From Verrucomicrobiota bacterium (GTDB lineage: Bacteria > Verrucomicrobiota > Verrucomicrobiia > Verrucomicrobiales > DEV007): 64,000 bases of DNA. The stretch spans positions 141,687-205,686 of the forward strand of contig JAHDID010000001.1 of assembly GCA_020630975.1 (NCBI GenBank). The letters are read 5' to 3'. This document shows, piece by piece, positions 51,690 to 61,128 of the stretch. A program made the translations under genes and the position numbers. The stretch's first letter is position 1, and every line of letters starts with the position of its first letter. Below the pieces are notes generated by a model, which ran no database searches, was not told the DNA's origin, and worked only from the letters and a program-made list of their open reading frames with translations.

Positions 51690-52634
51690 TCACTCGCCGC
51701 GCCTGCTACTGCTGTAGGTGCGCCAGATACCGGCTACGATACTGCCGATCAGGCAGTGATAGACGGCACTGATGGCACAGGGCACGGCGGCGTTGGTGCC
51801 TTTGAAGTTGCTGTTGGCTAGGTGAGTGCCGAGACCGGAGTTTTGCATGCCGACCTCGATAGATATGGTGCGCCGTGCGTCTTCTGGTAGGCCGATCCAC
51901 TTCGCCGCCATATAGCCAAGCACAAATGCTGCCAGATGCAGGATACCCGGTGCCGCCAGCAGCCGCCAGTTGGCCGTCAGTATCACCTCGTTTTTCAGAC
52001 CTATGATGCAGGCTACGATCAGCACGATGGCGATCACCGAAATCAATGGCGAGACCGGGCTGACCGACTTCACAAATCGAGGGCAAAAGCGATTCAGCAA
52101 CACGCCTACGACAACCGGCAGCAAGACCACCTTTACCGTCTCTAGGAACAGGGCAGTGGCGCTCACCTCGAGCATGGTGCCTACTAAGATTTTGGTGAGA
52201 ATCGGTGTCAGCAGGATCGCAGCAAAGGTCGAGACGATCGTCATCATCACTGATAGTGCCAGATTCGCTTTGGCGAGGTAGGCTATCACATTCGACGCTG
52301 TGCCCCCTGGGCAGCAGGCGACCAGTATCAGTCCCACGGCGAGATGCGGATCGATCTTTGGCAGGCCCAGCAGATGCGCCACAGCAAAGCCCAGCATGGG
52401 CATGATGGTGAACTGACAGATCACACCGATCACGGCGGCGCGAGGCATCTTCAGCACCTGGCGAAAGTCCTCTACACTCAGCGTCATACCCATGCCCAGC
52501 ATGATAATGCCCAGCCCCCAGACGATGTAGGGGCGAAACCAAGTGAAAGTCTCTGGCTGAAATAGAGCGATGCCACTGCAGATGAGTACCCACAGTGGAA
52601 ATGCATTGGTGACGATGTTTAAAGCCCTGAGCAT
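51690..52634 (-). CDS. Bile acid:sodium symporter family transporter
   Basis: 314 aa with about nine or ten helices. The family signature regions GIIMLGMGMTLSVEDF, ACCPGGTASNVIAYLAKANLALS and EVGMQNSGLGTHLA are clear. BASS proteins use sodium to import organic anions such as pyruvate, pantothenate or bile acids. The exact substrate is not predictable. It lies 7 nt downstream of another anion transporter. Confidence 0.9.
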   Translation of the reverse strand: MLRALNIVTNAFPLWVLICSGIALFQPETFTWFRPYIVWGLGIIMLGMGMTLSVEDFRQVLKMPRAAVIGVICQFTIMPMLGFAVAHLLGLPKIDPHLAVGLILVACCPGGTASNVIAYLAKANLALSVMMTIVSTFAAILLTPILTKILVGTMLEVSATALFLETVKVVLLPVVVGVLLNRFCPRFVKSVSPVSPLISVIAIVLIVACIIGLKNEVILTANWRLLAAPGILHLAAFVLGYMAAKWIGLPEDARRTISIEVGMQNSGLGTHLANSNFKGTNAAVPCAISAVYHCLIGSIVAGIWRTYSSSRRGE

Positions 52635-52641
52635 AGTCCCT

Positions 52642-55017
52642 CTACCCTAGCGCACTATTCCAGCGCAGCCAGATCATAGGGATGACAGTGATCATCACGA
52701 CGATCGCTAGCAGTATCCCCATCTTCACATAATCGATGAAACGATAGCCGCCAGGGCCCATCACCAGCACATTCGCGGGATGCGATATCGGGCTGGTGAA
52801 GCTAGCAGACGCCGCCATCGCGATAGCCATCACGATCATCTCGGGTGGAATGCCAAACTCGGCCGAAGCATCGATACCGATCGAAGCCATGATCACCACT
52901 AGCGCCGTGGTCGGGACGATCGTCGTGGCTAGCGCCGTCATGATATAGAGGCCTATGATCATCCCCCAGGGGCCAAAAGGTTTGGCCACAGCAGCCACAC
53001 CCTGAGCTAGCCAGGCAGCCGCTCCGGTCTGATTCATCGCGGTGCCCAGAGGGATCATACAGGCGATCAGAAAGACGGAATTCCACTCAATTGATTTGTA
53101 GGCATCGTCGATGGTCAGACACCGGCAGGCGATCATGATGGCTGAGCCTGCGACTGCTGCTACCGAGATGTGAATGTATCCCGTCAGGACGATACCGATC
53201 ACTAGCATCATGATGACACCGGCGATGATGGCTTTCAGCTTGGACTTTTGGTCATCTTGCCCTGCCTTGGTGTGTGTGAGGATCACAAAGTTCTCATTCT
53301 TAGCGAGTTTCTCGATCTCCTCCTTGGGTCCGGAGAGCAGCAGCGCATCGCCAAACTCAAGCGACATATTGCGCAGATGGGTGCTGAAGGCCTTTCCTTT
53401 TCGCCAGATAGCATCGATCTGCACGCCGAATTGATTTCTGAAATTCACATCGCGCAAGGTCTTGCCCGCCAGCGTGCTCTGTGGCGATAGCGTGGCCTCG
53501 CATTTGGCGTAGTTTTCCAGTAGCACTGGCGCACTGGCCTCGCCCTCGGTATCGATCTCCAGCGACTGGAGGCCTTTGATGATAGCGATTTTGTCCTGCC
53601 TCCCATGGACCAATAGTTTGTCACCTTTCTGGATCAACTCATCGCCAGCGGGAAACAGTAGCGAGCCACTCTTTCTGGCGATACCGAGTACCCGCAAATT
53701 CAAATCCTCGGCGATGCCCGTGTCTTTCAGTTTTAGCCCGGTGATGTGCGACTCCTCTGGCATCGCCATCTCTAGCAGCGCATCGGTATCTGGGTAGATA
53801 TCGGCGATACTCTCCTCTGCGATCAGCTCTAGCGAGGAGAACTCCTCACACTCCTCGAGCAGACCGAGATTCGCTTTCTTGGTCTCGATCTGCAGGCGAT
53901 CTCCAGCCTGAAAAACGTGATCGGCCAGATTGCCGCGCTTTATCCCATCTTCCCCACGGATCGATAGGATATGAGCATCGAAACGACGGCGAAAATCCGA
54001 TTCCCCGACCGTGAGCCCATCGAACTGGCCGCCCTCGCTGATTTCAGCCGTAGTCAGCACCAGCTTTTGCACAGCGAGCAAGTCTGCTATCTCACTACCG
54101 CTAGCTAGCTCGAAGGCCTGCCACTGGCAGAATGTCCGAAAGTTTTCCACCTTGCCCTGGACTAGCAGACCATCACCAGCGCGCAACTTAGTCTCCCCCG
54201 TGACCGGTATCTCCGCCCCATCGCGCTTGATCGCATTCACATGGACGCCCAAGATCGGTCCTAGCCGTGTCTCAGCTAGACTGATGCCCGTGAAGGGACA
54301 ATCAGCCCCCACATTTAGCTGGAAGTGCTTTTCCTCATCGCTGAAGAGGTACTGAGCCGACTGGTCGGTATCTTCGCTACCAAACCCCTCTGGCAACTCG
54401 CCAGGCAGTAGCTTTCTACCGAAGAAGGCGATAAACAATGTGCCCACCACGAGTGCCGGCACACCGATAGGCGCAAACTCAAACAAGGTAAACGGCTCGC
54501 CACCCGCCTCGACCAGCGCGGTGGAGGCGACCAGATTGGGCGGAGTACCGATCAAAGTCGTCAGGCCGCCCAGCAGGGATGAGTAAGCCATCGGCATCAG
54601 CAAGCGCGAGGGAGCCGTACGCGTCTTTCTCGCGATATCCATGACGACAGGCAACATCAGTGCCGCCACGCCGATATTGTTCATGAATGCCGACAGGACT
54701 CCTGTCGTGAGCATGATAGTGATGATGATCCTGGGCTCTGTCTGGCCAGCGATCTTTAGCACCTGCCGACCGATCAAATCCGCTATCCCAGTAGCACTCA
54801 ACCCCGCACTGAGGATAAACATCGCCCACACCGTGACGACTGCTGGATTGCTAAAGCCCGCCAGTGCCTCGCTGGGCGAAACTATCTTGGTAAGCGCTAG
54901 GACCGAGAGCACGAGGAGCGCCACCACATCCATCCTCAGCTTTTCGGTGACAAAAAGCACCAATGCGATAGCTAATATCAGCAAGACGGCTGCTATTTTT
55001 ATTTCAGCGATCCCCAT
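52642..55017 (-). CDS. SLC13/DASS-family permease with two TrkA-C domains
   Basis: 791 aa. The transmembrane halves (residues about 1-200 and 590-790) carry the family's NNIGVAALMLPV and TTIVPTTALVVIM segments. The cytoplasmic middle holds two or more TrkA-C (RCK_C) domains (FDAHILSIRGED and HVNAIKRDGAEIPV regions). Such transporters import sulfate or dicarboxylates. It is a probable operon with the downstream BASS gene. Confidence 0.88.
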   Translation of the reverse strand: MGIAEIKIAAVLLILAIALVLFVTEKLRMDVVALLVLSVLALTKIVSPSEALAGFSNPAVVTVWAMFILSAGLSATGIADLIGRQVLKIAGQTEPRIIITIMLTTGVLSAFMNNIGVAALMLPVVMDIARKTRTAPSRLLMPMAYSSLLGGLTTLIGTPPNLVASTALVEAGGEPFTLFEFAPIGVPALVVGTLFIAFFGRKLLPGELPEGFGSEDTDQSAQYLFSDEEKHFQLNVGADCPFTGISLAETRLGPILGVHVNAIKRDGAEIPVTGETKLRAGDGLLVQGKVENFRTFCQWQAFELASGSEIADLLAVQKLVLTTAEISEGGQFDGLTVGESDFRRRFDAHILSIRGEDGIKRGNLADHVFQAGDRLQIETKKANLGLLEECEEFSSLELIAEESIADIYPDTDALLEMAMPEESHITGLKLKDTGIAEDLNLRVLGIARKSGSLLFPAGDELIQKGDKLLVHGRQDKIAIIKGLQSLEIDTEGEASAPVLLENYAKCEATLSPQSTLAGKTLRDVNFRNQFGVQIDAIWRKGKAFSTHLRNMSLEFGDALLLSGPKEEIEKLAKNENFVILTHTKAGQDDQKSKLKAIIAGVIMMLVIGIVLTGYIHISVAAVAGSAIMIACRCLTIDDAYKSIEWNSVFLIACMIPLGTAMNQTGAAAWLAQGVAAVAKPFGPWGMIIGLYIMTALATTIVPTTALVVIMASIGIDASAEFGIPPEMIVMAIAMAASASFTSPISHPANVLVMGPGGYRFIDYVKMGILLAIVVMITVIPMIWLRWNSALG

Positions 55018-55072
55018 ATTTAGGAAATCTAACGGAAAAACTCGAAATTAGCGACTGGTATTCACGCTCTGA

Positions 55073-56065
55073 TCAAGCGGATTTCTCAGAACAACCAGAG
55101 GTGCCATCACCAAAAGCATCCTCGTAAAGATAGGAAAAAGCGATAGTCGCCCACGGCAAGGTAACCAAAACACCTAGCCCAAGGGCTAAGGCACCAGAAA
55201 AAGACAGCACCGATAGTATGAGCATGAAGACCGTTAGCTTGATCCAGTGTTTCTGGAAAGCTCGCCAAGCTAACTTCAGCGATGGGCCAGCTGGCAGGTC
55301 GCCATCTAGGCAGACCAGCGTCGCTAGAGAGCCGATGAGAGTCATGACGAGCACAGGTGGAATCAGTGCCACCCCTACAATCACCACCACACGGAGGATC
55401 TCAAAAAAACCAGACGAAGCCAGCTCGCCGGTAGACACGATACCGGCCATACCGATCATAGCCGAAATACCGAAAACATATAGGATACCAGGACCGACCA
55501 TAGCCAGCGTGATGATCGATAGAGCTCCGAATCGTCTTCTAAACCCGTCGAAAACACCATCGAAACCAGCTTCATGCCCGCGCAGTCGTCGTAATGAAAA
55601 ATACATGAACCCACCCATGATAGGGAACCACATAAAAAACGTGGGGATCACCAGCTGGGAGGCGATATTGTAGAGGATATAAGCGAGCAGGTACATCCCG
55701 ATGAATACCCAAAAATCCCCACACATCAGTCGCCAACTCTTCGCAAAAGTGCTGCGCATGCCAAACTGATAGCCCTCTCGCAGAGAGATGTGCCGCCCAG
55801 CAGGTAGACTATCTGCCCTGCGTCTAGCTGGAGCTGCCGGATCTGCTGCAGGTGGTGCGTAGACGCCACTCACGCCACCGTCGGGTATACCTACATCCTG
55901 TAGGCCGCTATCTCTATAGGGGACCCAGCTATCTAGGCCTGCTCGCCATACTAGGGTGCCTGCCTGAATCGTGCCCTGCTCGGCTAAACGCTGGATATCG
56001 GGGCTGGGCACAGGGCCATGCCGCTCGCCACCGCTCTCATAATACCACTGAGTTGATTGGCCCAT
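55073..56065 (-). CDS. GYF_2 domain membrane protein
   Basis: 330 aa from the ATG at 56065. An upstream in-frame extension would start inside the 29-bp dispersed palindrome and is unlikely. Residues about 1-60 are GYF_2 (WYYESGGERHGPVP, TLVWRAGLDSWVPY). The rest is a six-helix membrane domain with a PALI-rich amphipathic pattern and the charged FRRRFGALSI. It resembles other polytopic GYF_2 fusions; function unknown. Confidence 0.78.
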   Translation of the reverse strand: MGQSTQWYYESGGERHGPVPSPDIQRLAEQGTIQAGTLVWRAGLDSWVPYRDSGLQDVGIPDGGVSGVYAPPAADPAAPARRRADSLPAGRHISLREGYQFGMRSTFAKSWRLMCGDFWVFIGMYLLAYILYNIASQLVIPTFFMWFPIMGGFMYFSLRRLRGHEAGFDGVFDGFRRRFGALSIITLAMVGPGILYVFGISAMIGMAGIVSTGELASSGFFEILRVVVIVGVALIPPVLVMTLIGSLATLVCLDGDLPAGPSLKLAWRAFQKHWIKLTVFMLILSVLSFSGALALGLGVLVTLPWATIAFSYLYEDAFGDGTSGCSEKSA

Positions 56066-56082
56066 GTCTCGTTTCTCCAGAT

Positions 56083-56111
56083 TAGATGATTCGACTGAAG
56101 TCGAATCTACG
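56083..56111. repeat. 29-bp palindromic dispersed repeat (copy 2)
   Basis: Identical to 28691-28719. Lies between the GYF_2 gene start and the aldehyde dehydrogenase-like gene end. Confidence 0.8.
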
Positions 56112-56114
56112 CAA

Positions 56115-56990
56115 TCAATACTTGCCACCGCCAGCGATACTGGCCTCGATCGGGTGCCAGGTGGTCTTCACCTCCTGAGTATCGAGGATCAGGTAGGGCG
56201 ACTCTGCTCCGAGCAGCTCATCCTTATGCAAGATCAGTCTCTTCAAGTTGTGCACCGACTCCGTCTGAGCACTGGCACGGTCGACATCTGACAAATCAGA
56301 CGCCACCAGAGCATTCACATCCTTGTGGCTGATGATGTTTGAGAATAGCTCTTCACGATTACCGGTTAGGATATTCACCACACCACCTGGCAGATCAGAT
56401 GTGGCCAGCACCTCTCCGAGGGTGATCGAACATAGCGGGCGCTTCTCCGATGCTAGGAGGACGCAGCTATTCCCCCCAGCGATGATGGGCATCACCGTGG
56501 AGATGACGCCCGACAGCCCACTGCTCTCTGGAGCGATCGCAGCGACGACGCCGACAGGCTCGTATACAGAAAAATTGAAGTGTGAAGAGGCGACTGGATT
56601 CACCGCTGAAAACACCTGCTGGTATTTATCGCACCAGCCAGCGTAGTACACACAGATGTCGATGGCTTCCTCTACCTCCTTTTTGGCAGCGGCCTGGCTC
56701 ACACCCTGGCGATATAGCTCATCTACGAATTGGGCCTTTCGGCCCTCCAGCATCTCGCCGATCCGGTACAGGATCTGACTCCGATTGAAGGCCGAACGCC
56801 CAGCCCAACCACCTACGGCGGAGCGTGCTGCGACTACGGCATTGCGAAAGTCCTTTCGAGACGAAAGACAGATATTACCTAGCTGAGCGTCATTGCGACC
56901 AGTAGGCGTGTAATACCGACCCGACTCAGTTCTCGGAAATTCACCACCTATGTATAGCTTGTATGTTTTTAAGACTTCGAGGCGTTTCAT
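56115..56990 (-). CDS. Aldehyde dehydrogenase-like protein lacking the catalytic domain
   Basis: 291 aa against about 490 for the family. It keeps the N-terminal NAD-binding-like half (YKLYIGGEFPRTESGRYY, EPVGVVAAIAPESSGLSG) but the sequence ends before the nucleophilic Cys region. It starts 18 nt after a full-length dehydrogenase gene and ends the deoC operon. It may be a regulatory or structural partner of the full-length enzyme. Two-gene arrangements of this sort beside deoC appear in related phyla as far as I recall. Confidence 0.8.
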   Translation of the reverse strand: MKRLEVLKTYKLYIGGEFPRTESGRYYTPTGRNDAQLGNICLSSRKDFRNAVVAARSAVGGWAGRSAFNRSQILYRIGEMLEGRKAQFVDELYRQGVSQAAAKKEVEEAIDICVYYAGWCDKYQQVFSAVNPVASSHFNFSVYEPVGVVAAIAPESSGLSGVISTVMPIIAGGNSCVLLASEKRPLCSITLGEVLATSDLPGGVVNILTGNREELFSNIISHKDVNALVASDLSDVDRASAQTESVHNLKRLILHKDELLGAESPYLILDTQEVKTTWHPIEASIAGGGKY

Positions 56991-57008
56991 GATGTGGTCT
57001 CAAATGGT

Positions 57009-58478
57009 TCAGTGGCTAGATGTGTGGAGATAAGCGGACAGGCCATGCAATCCTCCCTCGCGACCGAAGCCGCTTTCTTTGTAGCCACCGAATGGTGAAG
57101 TTGGGTCAAATTGGTTATAAGTATTTCCCCAGACCACTCCTGCGTCTAGCGCATTGGTGAGCTGGAATAGGCGGGCTCCTTTATCACACCAGACTCCGGC
57201 CGCTAGTCCGTATGGTGTGTTATTGGCTTTCTCGATGACTTCTGGCACCGTGCGGAATGTCTGGGCCGCTAGGACTGGGCCAAAAATTTCTTCCTGTGCG
57301 ATCACAGAAGACTGGGCCACATTTGTGAACAATGTCGGCGGGCACCAGCTACCGACAGTCGACAACTCGCACTCGGGCTGATAAAGATCGGCGCCTTCTT
57401 TGATTCCTATCTTGATATATTTCTGAATCGTCTTCAGCTGCTCTCTCGAATTAATCGCACCGATATCGGTGTTTTTATCCAGCGGATCACCGACGATCAA
57501 TGTATCGATACGCTGCTTTAGTTTTTGAATCACCTCTTCGTATACCGACTCCTGCACAAATAGACGGGAGCCCGCGCAGCACACATGCCCTTGGTTGAAG
57601 TAAATGCCATTCACCACCCCTTCCACCGCTTGATCGATAGGAGCGTCCTCGAGGATGATATTGGCAGCCTTACCGCCCAATTCGAGCGTGAGTCTCTTGT
57701 TACTACCCGCAGCCGATTTCTGGATCGACTTGCCCACCTCGGTAGAGCCGGTGAAAGCTATTTTATCGACGCCAGGATGATTGGCCAACTCCGCACCAGT
57801 CGTGCCATCTCCGGTTACGATATTTACCACTCCATCCGGCAGACCGGCATCGCTGAATAGCTCAGCCAGCTTGAGTGCGGTCAGCGGCGTGGTCTCGGCA
57901 GGTTTTAGCACGACGGTATTTCCTGTAGCCAGTGCCGGTGCGATCTTCCACGCAGCCATCAGTAGTGGGAAATTCCACGGGATGATCTGCCCGGCTACGC
58001 CGATGGGTGCCACCTTTCGGTTGGGAAAAGCATACTCCAGCTTATCTGCCCACCCTGCGTAATAGAAAAAGTGATTAGCCGCCAACGGGATATCCACATC
58101 CCGAGACTCGCGGATCGGTTTACCGCCATCGAGCGTCTCTATGATGGCGAACTCCCTAGCACGCTCCTGAATCAGTCGAGCGATACGGAATAGATACTTA
58201 CCCCTCTCTCTGGGTGTGATCTGGCTCCACACCTCGTCGTAGGCTTTTCTAGCTGCCTTTACCGCGAGATCCACATCCGGTTGAGTGGACTTCGCGACTT
58301 CGCTCAATTTTTTACCCGTAGCTGGGTTCTTCGTTGGAAAGTATTTGCCTTCGCTTGGCGCTACCCAAGAACCATCGATATAGTTTTTGTATCGGGTAGC
58401 GATATCCACTTGGGCAGTGGACTCTAGCGCTGGAGAGAGCTTCCAGCTAGCTTTGGGTTTCTTGGTTTTACTTGGCAT
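57009..58478 (-). CDS. Aldehyde dehydrogenase
   Basis: 489 aa. NAD-binding FTGSTEVGK, the general base Glu in ELGGKAANI, and the nucleophile in NQGHVCCAGSRLF. The C-terminal GGYKESGFGREGG is intact. Placed between deoC and a truncated homologue; it probably oxidises acetaldehyde or a related product from DeoC. Substrate is inferred from context. Confidence 0.92.
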   Translation of the reverse strand: MPSKTKKPKASWKLSPALESTAQVDIATRYKNYIDGSWVAPSEGKYFPTKNPATGKKLSEVAKSTQPDVDLAVKAARKAYDEVWSQITPRERGKYLFRIARLIQERAREFAIIETLDGGKPIRESRDVDIPLAANHFFYYAGWADKLEYAFPNRKVAPIGVAGQIIPWNFPLLMAAWKIAPALATGNTVVLKPAETTPLTALKLAELFSDAGLPDGVVNIVTGDGTTGAELANHPGVDKIAFTGSTEVGKSIQKSAAGSNKRLTLELGGKAANIILEDAPIDQAVEGVVNGIYFNQGHVCCAGSRLFVQESVYEEVIQKLKQRIDTLIVGDPLDKNTDIGAINSREQLKTIQKYIKIGIKEGADLYQPECELSTVGSWCPPTLFTNVAQSSVIAQEEIFGPVLAAQTFRTVPEVIEKANNTPYGLAAGVWCDKGARLFQLTNALDAGVVWGNTYNQFDPTSPFGGYKESGFGREGGLHGLSAYLHTSSH

Positions 58479-58498
58479 TAAAATCTTCGATTTAATCG

Positions 58499-59428
58499 TT
58501 AATCCTTGGAGAAATACTGAGCGGCCTGGTAGACCCCTTCCTCCTGTTTGGCGACTTGCATCAGAACGTCGTTGGCGAGACTACTCGCGCCGAAGCGGAA
58601 CCACTCATTGTCCAGCCATGCGTCACCGAGCGTCTCTTTGACCATCAATAGGTATTGCAGAGCGAGCTTCGACTTGGATATACCACCAGCCGGCTTCATC
58701 CCGATCATCTCGCCAGTGGCGAAGTAGTGATCTCGAATCGCCAGCAGCATGACCAGAGTGATCGGCAGCGTCGCTGCAGGGCTAATCTTACCTGTCGATG
58801 TTTTGATAAAATCAGCTCCAGAGCGGATCGCGATATCGCTAGCACGACGCACCGCATCCAGAGTGCCCAGCTCTCCTGTCTCCAGGATCACTTTGAGACG
58901 AGCTCCCTGGCAGGCTTCTTTGACCTGAGCGATCTCATCGCTCACGTAGGCGTAGTCTCCTGATAAAAATTTTCCCCTCGAGATCACCATATCGATCTCG
59001 TCAGCACCATCTTCCACCGCCCGCCGAGTTTCCTCGAGTTTGTGATCCAGATGCCCCTGCCCCGCAGGAAATGCGGTGGCCACCGAAGCGATCTTCACAG
59101 TCGAACTTTCCGATAGTGCATCTTTGGCGACTTTTACCAAAGTCGGGTAGACACAAACTGCTGCTGTCGACGGCAAATCAGGGATAGAATCGTGTAGATG
59201 CTCAGCCTTGTAACACAGCTGGCGCACCTTTCTAGGTGTATCCGCGCCTTCTAATGTCGTAAGGTCGATCATACTCAGGATCATGCGCAATCCATCCGAT
59301 TTGCAGTCGGTTTTTAGACTCCGTGTGGTGAACCGTTTAGCCCTCTCCGTGATCCCGACCTGATCGACCGGCGGAGAGGAAAACAGTCCCAACGGGTCCT
59401 TCGAACCATTGGTTTTGAGGTTTTTCAT
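58499..59428 (-). CDS. deoC: Deoxyribose-phosphate aldolase DeoC
   Basis: 309 aa. The Schiff-base Lys lies in FIKTSTGK, with the second Lys/Glu pair in VILETGEL and MKPAGGI. It splits 2-deoxyribose-5-phosphate to glyceraldehyde-3-phosphate and acetaldehyde. It heads an operon with two aldehyde dehydrogenase-type genes that could dispose of the aldehyde. About 50 extra N-terminal residues compared with the E. coli enzyme. Confidence 0.94.
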   Translation of the reverse strand: MKNLKTNGSKDPLGLFSSPPVDQVGITERAKRFTTRSLKTDCKSDGLRMILSMIDLTTLEGADTPRKVRQLCYKAEHLHDSIPDLPSTAAVCVYPTLVKVAKDALSESSTVKIASVATAFPAGQGHLDHKLEETRRAVEDGADEIDMVISRGKFLSGDYAYVSDEIAQVKEACQGARLKVILETGELGTLDAVRRASDIAIRSGADFIKTSTGKISPAATLPITLVMLLAIRDHYFATGEMIGMKPAGGISKSKLALQYLLMVKETLGDAWLDNEWFRFGASSLANDVLMQVAKQEEGVYQAAQYFSKD

Positions 59429-59495
59429 ATTTGCGAAACGAGACCTCAGGATTAGAACAACCTATTAAAGCTGGCAAGTATTTTAATTATAAAAA

Positions 59496-60263
59496 TTACG
59501 AATTTGGCCGAATTGGCAGTCCTTTTGCAGCTAAATATTCCTTCACATCGCCGACTTTATAATCACCAAAATGGAAGATACTGGCTGCTAATACTGCATC
59601 TGCCTTGCCGGCATCGAGGACATCGACCAAATGATCCAGCTCACCCGCCCCGCCACTGGCAATCACTGGGATCTCAATCGCCTCACTGATGGCTGCGGTG
59701 AGAGGAATGTCATAGCCAGCTTTGGTACCATCTGCGTCCATACTGGTCAGCAAGATCTCGCCCGCACCACGCTCGGCCACCTCGATCGCCCACTCTACGG
59801 CGTCGATTCCGGTGGGTGTCCGGCCGCCGTGAGTGTACACTTCCCAGCCATCGCCTTCGGTTCTACGCTTGGCATCTATAGCCACCACAATACACTGAGC
59901 ACCAAAGGCTTTTGACCCTTCCGACACCACCTCCGGACGCTTCACTGCAGCGGTGTTTATGCCCACCTTATCAGCCCCAGCCATCAGCATCCGATGCATG
60001 TCCTCGACCTCTCGGATACCTCCACCCACCGTGACTGGCATGAAGCAGCGCTCGGCCGTTTTCTTGACCACATCGGTCATGGTCGCCCGGTGATCGCTAG
60101 AGGCTGTAATGTCCAAAAACACCAATTCATCAGCCCCCTGTCGATTGTACTCCACGGCACAATCGACGGGATCGCCAGCGTCTTTGAGGTTCACGAAATT
60201 GGTGCCCTTTACCACCCGTCCATCGGTGACGTCTAAGCAAGGAATGATTCTTTTTGTGAGCAT
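59496..60263 (-). CDS. hisF: Imidazole glycerol phosphate synthase cyclase subunit HisF
   Basis: 255-aa TIM barrel. [14 protein letters not shown] begins with the catalytic Asp11-equivalent, and [15 protein letters not shown] holds the second. It makes imidazole glycerol phosphate for histidine biosynthesis with ammonia from HisH, which is not in the window. A stand-alone gene. Confidence 0.96.
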   Translation of the reverse strand: MLTKRIIPCLDVTDGRVVKGTNFVNLKDAGDPVDCAVEYNRQGADELVFLDITASSDHRATMTDVVKKTAERCFMPVTVGGGIREVEDMHRMLMAGADKVGINTAAVKRPEVVSEGSKAFGAQCIVVAIDAKRRTEGDGWEVYTHGGRTPTGIDAVEWAIEVAERGAGEILLTSMDADGTKAGYDIPLTAAISEAIEIPVIASGGAGELDHLVDVLDAGKADAVLAASIFHFGDYKVGDVKEYLAAKGLPIRPNS

Positions 60264-60409
60264 GAGAAATGTTTTAAATTTTTAATAAACAGCGAGATAG
60301 GCACCCAACGAGATTGAAGCAGTTGAAGAAAAATTAGTAAAGTTTTATAAATTATTTGAAAAGATTTTATAAAACCCTTAAATTTTCTCCGCTCCGGCTG
60401 ACTTCTTCT

Positions 60410-60832
60410 ATGGAACCCAACTCAAAACCAGCTCTGATCCCAGATCAACTCTCAGATTCAGGTCCCGATTCTTTTATGATCGTGCCCCGAGACTCTGACA
60501 CCGCGGTAGCCTATTGGAGTGTCACCCAGAAGCATCTGGCTTTGCAAGGAGACGGTCGACTGTGTCTCCACCTCGTCGGCTGCAACTCGCCGATCACCGA
60601 GACCATCATTCTCTATCGAGAAGCAGGTCATTTCATCGTGCCGCTGATGGGCGTCGAACGAGAATATCTGGTCCACCTGGGCTGGGTCAACGACAGCGGC
60701 TTTACTTCTTTTTTCTCGGAGCGAATCGAGCTCCCTCCGGTCACCACCAAACAGTCTCCAAAGGTGGGCCTCAGGTCTAATCAAGACCGTGTTCTAAACT
60801 TTATGAGCTACCACAGCGGCTCTGCAAATTAA
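60410..60832 (+). CDS. DUF4912-like protein
   Basis: 140 aa from the ATG at 60410. The segment PRDSDTAVAYWSVT (about residue 26) and a later YLVHLGWVNDSGFTSFF resemble DUF4912, a small beta-rich family. No signal peptide. Function unknown. Confidence 0.6.
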   Translation: MEPNSKPALIPDQLSDSGPDSFMIVPRDSDTAVAYWSVTQKHLALQGDGRLCLHLVGCNSPITETIILYREAGHFIVPLMGVEREYLVHLGWVNDSGFTSFFSERIELPPVTTKQSPKVGLRSNQDRVLNFMSYHSGSAN

Positions 60833-60897
60833 CGTCCCCTACAAACGGACAGTTGCAATAAAACAACAACCAGCCCCACCGCACGAACAAACTGACC

Positions 60898-60968
60898 TTA
60901 GCGGCGGCATCCAGTTGTCTTGTCTACTCGTTGAACTAACAGAGCAAACAACAGGAAGCCGCCGCTAA
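60898..60968. repeat. Large hairpin, possible ncRNA or terminator
   Basis: TTAGCGGCGGC pairs with GCCGCCGCTAA, and an inner GTTGT with ACAAC; the apical loop is about 29 nt. It lies between the DUF4912-like gene and clpB, which converge. No T-run follows. Confidence 0.5.
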
Positions 60969-61034
60969 CGGATCGCAGATCGTCAATGAAACCACTAGGG
61001 GCCCCAATCAGCTCAAAAATGGGGGAATTGATGC

Positions 61035-61072
61035 AAAAGAAAAGCCCGATCCACACAAGGTGAACCGGGCTT
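61035..61072 (-). terminator. Intrinsic terminator of clpB
   Basis: AAGCCCG/CGGGCTT stem with a 17-base loop and a T-rich tail on the minus strand. Confidence 0.7.
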
Positions 61073-61128
61073 ATTTCCCCCCAAATAAAGACTCAAGCAA
61101 CTCAGAGGAGCTGCTTGAAACTCCATAA

